From the NCBI GenBank assembly GCA_044375275.1, contig JBILMZ010000178.1:1-7266 (forward strand): DNA of 7,266 nucleotides, in the 5' to 3' direction. The notes beneath the pieces were generated by a model. That model had not been told where the DNA came from, ran no database searches, and saw only the letters and a list, made by a program, of their open reading frames with translations. Origin of the DNA: SZUA-430 sp044375275 (GTDB lineage Bacteria; Pseudomonadota; Alphaproteobacteria; Micropepsales; Micropepsaceae). The position numbers were made by a program, and so were the translations under genes. Positions 4,244 through 7,266 of the stretch are shown here, one piece after another; positions within the stretch are counted from its first letter, which is position 1, and every line of letters begins with the position of its first letter.

Positions 4244-6866
4244 GGCCGACCGCAGAAGCAAGTGTGACGTACACCTTGCCGGTCTGGGACGTGAGATAGG
4301 TTTCCACCAGCACGTTTTCCTTGTCGTTGCGCGCCGTTTGCTCCAGCAGCGCCTCGAACTGCTGGATGTAGCGATCGACAGTGTCCCTGAATTCACGGTC
4401 GCTGTGGTACTTGTGCGCAATCACGCGCGTGTGCTCGGCGCCCAGGATGCTCGCCAGCCGTCGTGCAAACACGTTTCTCTCGCCATTGCGATAACGCTTC
4501 AGCAGATCGTGCGGCGGCTCATCCTCGAGGAAACGGCAAAGATCGATGGCCATCGCCTGCAGGGTTTCGATCATGTGGCGCGAAGACGCCTGCGTCGGTC
4601 CGGCACCGCCATTCGCGGGCTGGATCTGCACCTGCGGCTGCGGCATGCGCTGCAGCGGAGCAGGTGCCTGCCGGTTTGGTTGTTGAGGCGCCGCCTGCTG
4701 GGGTGGTGCATGGCGGTGTCGCGGCATGTCGGCATTGCCCGACTGTTCGATCTGCTGGATCTCGCTCGGGTCTCCCCTGAAATGCGGCAGGCCTTGCGCC
4801 GGTGTCGGCGGGGCAGAGCGGCGATCACCTGTATCCTTGGTCTCGATCGCTGCAAGCAGGGACTTCATGTCCCAATTGCTGCGATCATCCTGGGCGGGTT
4901 CCACCTCTTCGGCCGGGTTCCTCACGAAGCGCTTGGCGAGGCCAAACCAGCCACGTGACTCTGACGGCTCGCCGGAAGGCGCACCACGGTCCTGCTGCAG
5001 CGGGCCGGATGCCTTGTTCTGCGGATAACCTGCAGAGCCCATCTGCGGTCCCGGCGGCGGGACGTTGAAATTGGGAATGCCCTGCTCATGGGAAGGAGCC
5101 TGCCTGTGTGGCGGCGCGACATTGGGCCGTGCCGGCGGTGCAGGCAACTCGCGCCCGGGCTGTCCGGAGTATGACTTGGGCCCGAAATTCGCGGCTGGCG
5201 ACGGATAGTCGGCATCCGGCGGCGGCGCATAGTGGGACTGCTGGGGAGCGCTGTGCACGGGCGGGGGATTCATCGGCGCCATCTGCGGATGGGAATGATA
5301 GGTCGGAGCCGGGGCCGGTGATCGCGGCGCGTGCATGGGCTGCTGGTGCTGCGGCGATTCAAGCTGCAGCGGTGCCGGCGCGCGCGTGAGTTCGATGCCT
5401 TGCACCCTGTCGAACGCCGCTGACACCTTCGCGTTCAGTTCACGCATCGACTGCGACTGCTCGTCGATCATGTTGCGCAGGAGCTTGACGTGGTTGGCCG
5501 CTTCCGAGGGCATGTCGTTCAGGAGCTTGGACAGGCGTCCGACGGTGCCTTCAATCTGTTGCGACGCCGATGTGGCGGTGTCGCGCAAGCCGACAAGGAC
5601 AGAGCCCAGGCGTCCGGCTGCATCAAAGGAGTTGTCGCCGGCTGAGCGGATCGTGTGCATCGCCTGCTCGAGGCCCGATGTCGTCAGCTCGGTCGAGGTA
5701 CGAAGCTTCTCCGCTTCACGGGAGAACAGTTGTGTCGTCTCGACAATGCGCTGTGCCATGGCCGAAGCCGCGTCATCAAGGCGTCGTGCGCTCTCAACGG
5801 TGAAGGTGCCGATCTTCTTGTTCTCTTCGGCCATTGCCCCGACGAGCTTGTTCATCCCCTCGCGCTGGTAGTCCAGCGCACGCGCCATGTGATCGTTTTC
5901 CTGCTTGAGGCGCTCGATCGTCTCGGCGAAGGCCATGCGCTGCCGCTCGTGGCGAACAACAACCTGCTCTGATCGTGCAGCTGCAGCTTCCGATGCGGCG
6001 TCGAGCCGTTGGGTCTGGCGTTCGATTTCCTTGCTCGTTTCCATCGCCTTGGAAGAAACAGCGTGTGATGCCGATTGCAGTGTCGAGATCAGCCCGGCAA
6101 TGGCGCCATGCTCCGCATGCAGGCTTTCACTCGCCGTGCGGGCCGCCGCGCGCGCATCCTGAAGACGGCTAGTAAGCGTTTCTGAAGCTGCGAGCACGAC
6201 CGAGTCGAGAGCCTGCGTGAATTGCGCGAGCTTCTCGCGCTCGGAACCCAGCTTGTTGGTCGCTTTCTCGACACGCTCCTGCGCTGCCGCAGCCGTACGC
6301 TCGATGAGCGCGAGCCGTTCATTCGCACTGGTCTCGACGGAGGCCATGCGCGAAGCGGCTGTCTCGAGCGCCGAGTTGAACACGTCGAGCTCGCGCTTGA
6401 TGGCGCGGCTGAGGCGCGCGAGGTTGCGCGCAGCCTGGTCTTCTGGCGACAGGAGGTTCTCGGCTGAGCGCGCCAGCGCCAGCGACTGACGGCGCAGGTT
6501 GTGCGCTTCGTTCATCACGACGGCTGCAAAGCCCGCCATCGCAATCGGGATTACAGCCACGGCACCGATGATGAGATGCCATTCAAGCGGAAGCGCCACC
6601 AGTTTCTCGAGCCCCACCAGCCCGACGCCATAGGCAGCCAGCGCGCCGATCCACAGCAGGCTGAAAACCATTGCCGCGAGGGATGCGATGGAGCCCTTTT
6701 CCTCGGGCTTTGGCGATTCAGGTGCACGCTCCGAACCTGAGGCGTGCTGTCCCTTCAATTCCGGCGCGGATGCAGGAGATTCCGGCACCGTTGCCTGAAG
6801 CGCCGCGAGCGCCTTGAGGGGAGGTTCAACGTAGGGGCGGACATCCGCCGGCTCGACACGCTGCAT
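4233..6866 (-). CDS. TipN-like membrane-anchored coiled-coil polarity protein
   Basis: 877 residues from ATG 6866. Order of parts: a Pro/Glu-rich N-terminus (1-58); two membrane helices (about 59-84 and 94-118); an Arg-rich stretch with RAIKRELDVFNSALETA (near 154-170); a long Ala/Glu/Ser-rich helical coiled-coil region (to about 487); a Pro/Gln/His-rich, probably disordered linker (493-762) holding RGWFGLAKRF (638-647) and NWDMKSLLAAIE (664-675); and a compact C-terminal helical domain (763-877) ending KVYVTLASAVGRLS. This matches TipN, the Caulobacter new-pole marker, in layout and, as I recall, in length (888 residues). TipN marks the birth scar, helps place the flagellum and assists ParA-driven segregation. 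The assignment rests on architecture and remembered motifs, so no symbol is given. ATG 6866 has AGAGAG 6 bases upstream; ATG 6929 and GTG 6965 are in frame but lack a ribosome site. Confidence 0.85.
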   Translation of the reverse strand: MQRVEPADVRPYVEPPLKALAALQATVPESPASAPELKGQHASGSERAPESPKPEEKGSIASLAAMVFSLLWIGALAAYGVGLVGLEKLVALPLEWHLIIGAVAVIPIAMAGFAAVVMNEAHNLRRQSLALARSAENLLSPEDQAARNLARLSRAIKRELDVFNSALETAASRMASVETSANERLALIERTAAAAQERVEKATNKLGSEREKLAQFTQALDSVVLAASETLTSRLQDARAAARTASESLHAEHGAIAGLISTLQSASHAVSSKAMETSKEIERQTQRLDAASEAAAARSEQVVVRHERQRMAFAETIERLKQENDHMARALDYQREGMNKLVGAMAEENKKIGTFTVESARRLDDAASAMAQRIVETTQLFSREAEKLRTSTELTTSGLEQAMHTIRSAGDNSFDAAGRLGSVLVGLRDTATSASQQIEGTVGRLSKLLNDMPSEAANHVKLLRNMIDEQSQSMRELNAKVSAAFDRVQGIELTRAPAPLQLESPQHQQPMHAPRSPAPAPTYHSHPQMAPMNPPPVHSAPQQSHYAPPPDADYPSPAANFGPKSYSGQPGRELPAPPARPNVAPPHRQAPSHEQGIPNFNVPPPGPQMGSAGYPQNKASGPLQQDRGAPSGEPSESRGWFGLAKRFVRNPAEEVEPAQDDRSNWDMKSLLAAIETKDTGDRRSAPPTPAQGLPHFRGDPSEIQQIEQSGNADMPRHRHAPPQQAAPQQPNRQAPAPLQRMPQPQVQIQPANGGAGPTQASSRHMIETLQAMAIDLCRFLEDEPPHDLLKRYRNGERNVFARRLASILGAEHTRVIAHKYHSDREFRDTVDRYIQQFEALLEQTARNDKENVLVETYLTSQTGKVYVTLASAVGRLS

Positions 6867-6872
6867 ACGATA

Positions 6873-6878
6873 CTCTCT
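6873..6878 (-). promoter_or_regulatory. Ribosome binding site that decides the coiled-coil gene start
   Basis: On the minus strand AGAGAG (6878-6873) sits 6 bases before ATG 6866. The two in-frame alternatives, ATG 6929 and GTG 6965, have no purine-rich site at proper distance, and the hairpins at 6886-6908 and 6915-6936 would then fall inside coding sequence. This favours the shorter 877-residue product. Confidence 0.55.
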
Positions 6879-6885
6879 GAGCGGT

Positions 6886-6908
6886 GAAGCCCCGGGGGGC
6901 AGGGCTTC
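6886..6908. repeat. Inverted repeat GAAGCCC/GGGCTTC before the coiled-coil gene
   Basis: GAAGCCC (6886-6892) and GGGCTTC (6902-6908) are perfect 7-base inverted arms around a 9-base, G-rich spacer. In the minus-strand transcript this is a hairpin 20 bases before ATG 6866 and 7 bases upstream of its Shine-Dalgarno. It could be a leader structure or an operator. Confidence 0.5.
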
Positions 6909-6914
6909 GATTAA

Positions 6915-6936
6915 CCAAAAACTTACCATTTTTTGG
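6915..6936. repeat. AT-rich inverted repeat CCAAAAA/TTTTTGG
   Basis: CCAAAAA (6915-6921) and TTTTTGG (6930-6936) are perfect 7-base inverted arms with an 8-base spacer. The repeat sits in the most AT-rich part of the region and covers the alternative ATG at 6929. A protein-binding site is more likely than an RNA hairpin, given its AT-rich arms. Confidence 0.45.
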
Positions 6937-6949
6937 CGGACTTCGCACG

Positions 6950-6963
6950 GTCGAAGATTCGAC
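6950..6963. promoter_or_regulatory. Dyad GTCGAA-GA-TTCGAC containing a GANTC methylation site
   Basis: Six-base perfect arms (6950-6955 and 6958-6963) flank GA. The dyad contains GATTC (6956-6960), the GANTC target of CcrM methylase in alphaproteobacteria. A second GATTC is at 7084-7088. GANTC sites in promoters can make transcription depend on the cell cycle through GcrA. Whether either site is used here is unknown. Confidence 0.4.
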
Positions 6964-7123
6964 ACAGTGCAAGTGTTTGTGGATCGAAACGCGAATGGCT
7001 TCAGGGACTTAGAGGATGGAAAGTTAACAGACGCAGCGTTCCCATAAAAATTATTCCACGCCGACCACTATGGAAGTCAGACCGATTCGCTTCCTTGAGA
7101 GCTACACTGACCGCGACCTAGCT

Positions 7124-7129
7124 GGAGGA
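7124..7129 (+). promoter_or_regulatory. Strong Shine-Dalgarno of the NnrU-family gene
   Basis: GGAGGA lies 10 bases before ATG 7140. It is the best ribosome site in the window and fixes the start of the gene cut by the right edge. Confidence 0.75.
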
Positions 7130-7139
7130 CACAAAGCCG

Positions 7140-7266
7140 ATGCCTGAACTTGCGCTCGCCTGTGCCGTGTTTCTTGCAATTCACCTGCTGATCTCCGGAA
7201 CGACCATGCGTGACAGGTTCGTGGCCGTGATGACCGAGGGTGGCTACATGGCGGGGTTCTCGATCG
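7140..7266 (+). CDS. NnrU-family membrane protein (5' fragment)
   Basis: Only the first 42 codons are in the window; the frame is open to the right edge. The product begins MPELALACAVFLAIHLLISG followed by TTMRDRFVAVMTEGGYMAGFSI. A first membrane helix with an embedded His (FLAIHLL), then an MRDR..A..GE.GY..LFS-like stretch, is the hallmark start of NnrU (PF07298), a multi-pass inner-membrane family. The namesake was found beside nitric oxide/nitrite reduction genes and is related to the MddA methyltransferase and NurM; many alphaproteobacterial copies have no link to denitrification. No nir or nor gene is visible here, so a role in denitrification should not be assumed. The start is fixed by GGAGGA 10 bases upstream. 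The gene is divergent from the coiled-coil gene. Confidence 0.8.
   Translation, partial: MPELALACAVFLAIHLLISGTTMRDRFVAVMTEGGYMAGFSI

Larger units (their letters stand above)
6867..7139. other. Divergent intergenic region between the coiled-coil gene and the NnrU-family gene
   Basis: These 273 bases hold the control signals for both flanking genes. They are clearly more AT-rich than the genes, especially 6911-6934 and 7041-7056. They contain three perfect inverted repeats, an overlapping CTTCG/CGAAG pair (6941-6945 and 6952-6956) and two GANTC sites. I found no promoter with good boxes and spacing on either strand, and no open frame that looks like a real gene. Confidence 0.6.

Noticed and set aside
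4191..4958. Plus-strand frame of 255 codons opposite the 3' part of the coiled-coil gene
   Set aside because: It is antisense to the Pro/Gln-rich linker and C-terminal domain, is Arg/Leu/His-rich, and has no credible start or domain.
6911..6926. TTAA...TTAC resembling a CtrA box (TTAA-N7-TTAA)
   Set aside because: The spacer is 8 bases instead of 7 and the second half is TTAC. The site is part of an AT-rich inverted repeat, which explains the similarity.
6978..6986. CGATCCACA on the minus strand, one mismatch from the DnaA G-box remembered from Caulobacter
   Set aside because: A single imperfect 9-mer without a second box, dnaA or parABS nearby is expected by chance.
7095..7123. TTGAGA-N17-CTAGCT as a promoter of the NnrU-family gene
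   Set aside because: The -10 match is poor and transcription would begin within or after the Shine-Dalgarno at 7124-7129, which does not fit a gene that uses it.

Overview
The window is a GC-rich (my estimate, low sixties per cent) stretch of ordinary chromosome. Its gene content points to an alphaproteobacterium, most likely of the Caulobacterales/Hyphomonadaceae kind: a TipN-like polar scaffold, an alphaproteobacterial DUF3108 protein, an NnrU-family membrane protein, MeaB and a proteobacterial-type L28. I see no rRNA, tRNA, CRISPR array, insertion sequence, attachment site or prophage gene, and no sign of recent transfer. The genus is an inference from gene families, not from a marker gene.

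Layout from left to right. On the minus strand, 1-990 is the 5' part of an unrecognised multi-pass membrane protein that runs off the left edge. Upstream of it on the same strand, 1117-1965 encodes an exported DUF3108 protein, and a clear rho-independent terminator lies between the two. Divergent from DUF3108, the plus strand carries meaB (2105-3106, chaperone GTPase for methylmalonyl-CoA mutase), rpmB (3195-3488, ribosomal protein L28) and a six-helix membrane protein (about 3506-4225) that looks like a diverged member of the VUT/YhhQ family. rpmB has its own promoter, whose -35 box overlaps the meaB stop codon. Facing this group, with 7 bases between stop codons, is a large minus-strand gene (4233-6866). 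Its product has two N-terminal membrane helices, a long helical coiled-coil region, a Pro/Gln-rich linker and a C-terminal helical domain, which is the organisation of TipN-like cell-pole proteins. A 273-base palindrome-rich intergenic region then separates it from the first 42 codons of a divergent NnrU-family gene at the right edge.

The genes do not form one pathway. rpmB is translation machinery, meaB serves propionyl-CoA/B12 metabolism although no mutase gene is visible, and the coiled-coil protein probably organises the cell pole. The parts most worth a second look are the architecture of the coiled-coil protein and the short motifs in its linker, the inverted repeats in front of that gene, the two tandem hairpins right after rpmB, and the two unassigned membrane proteins. 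I did not find a convincing new multi-gene system.
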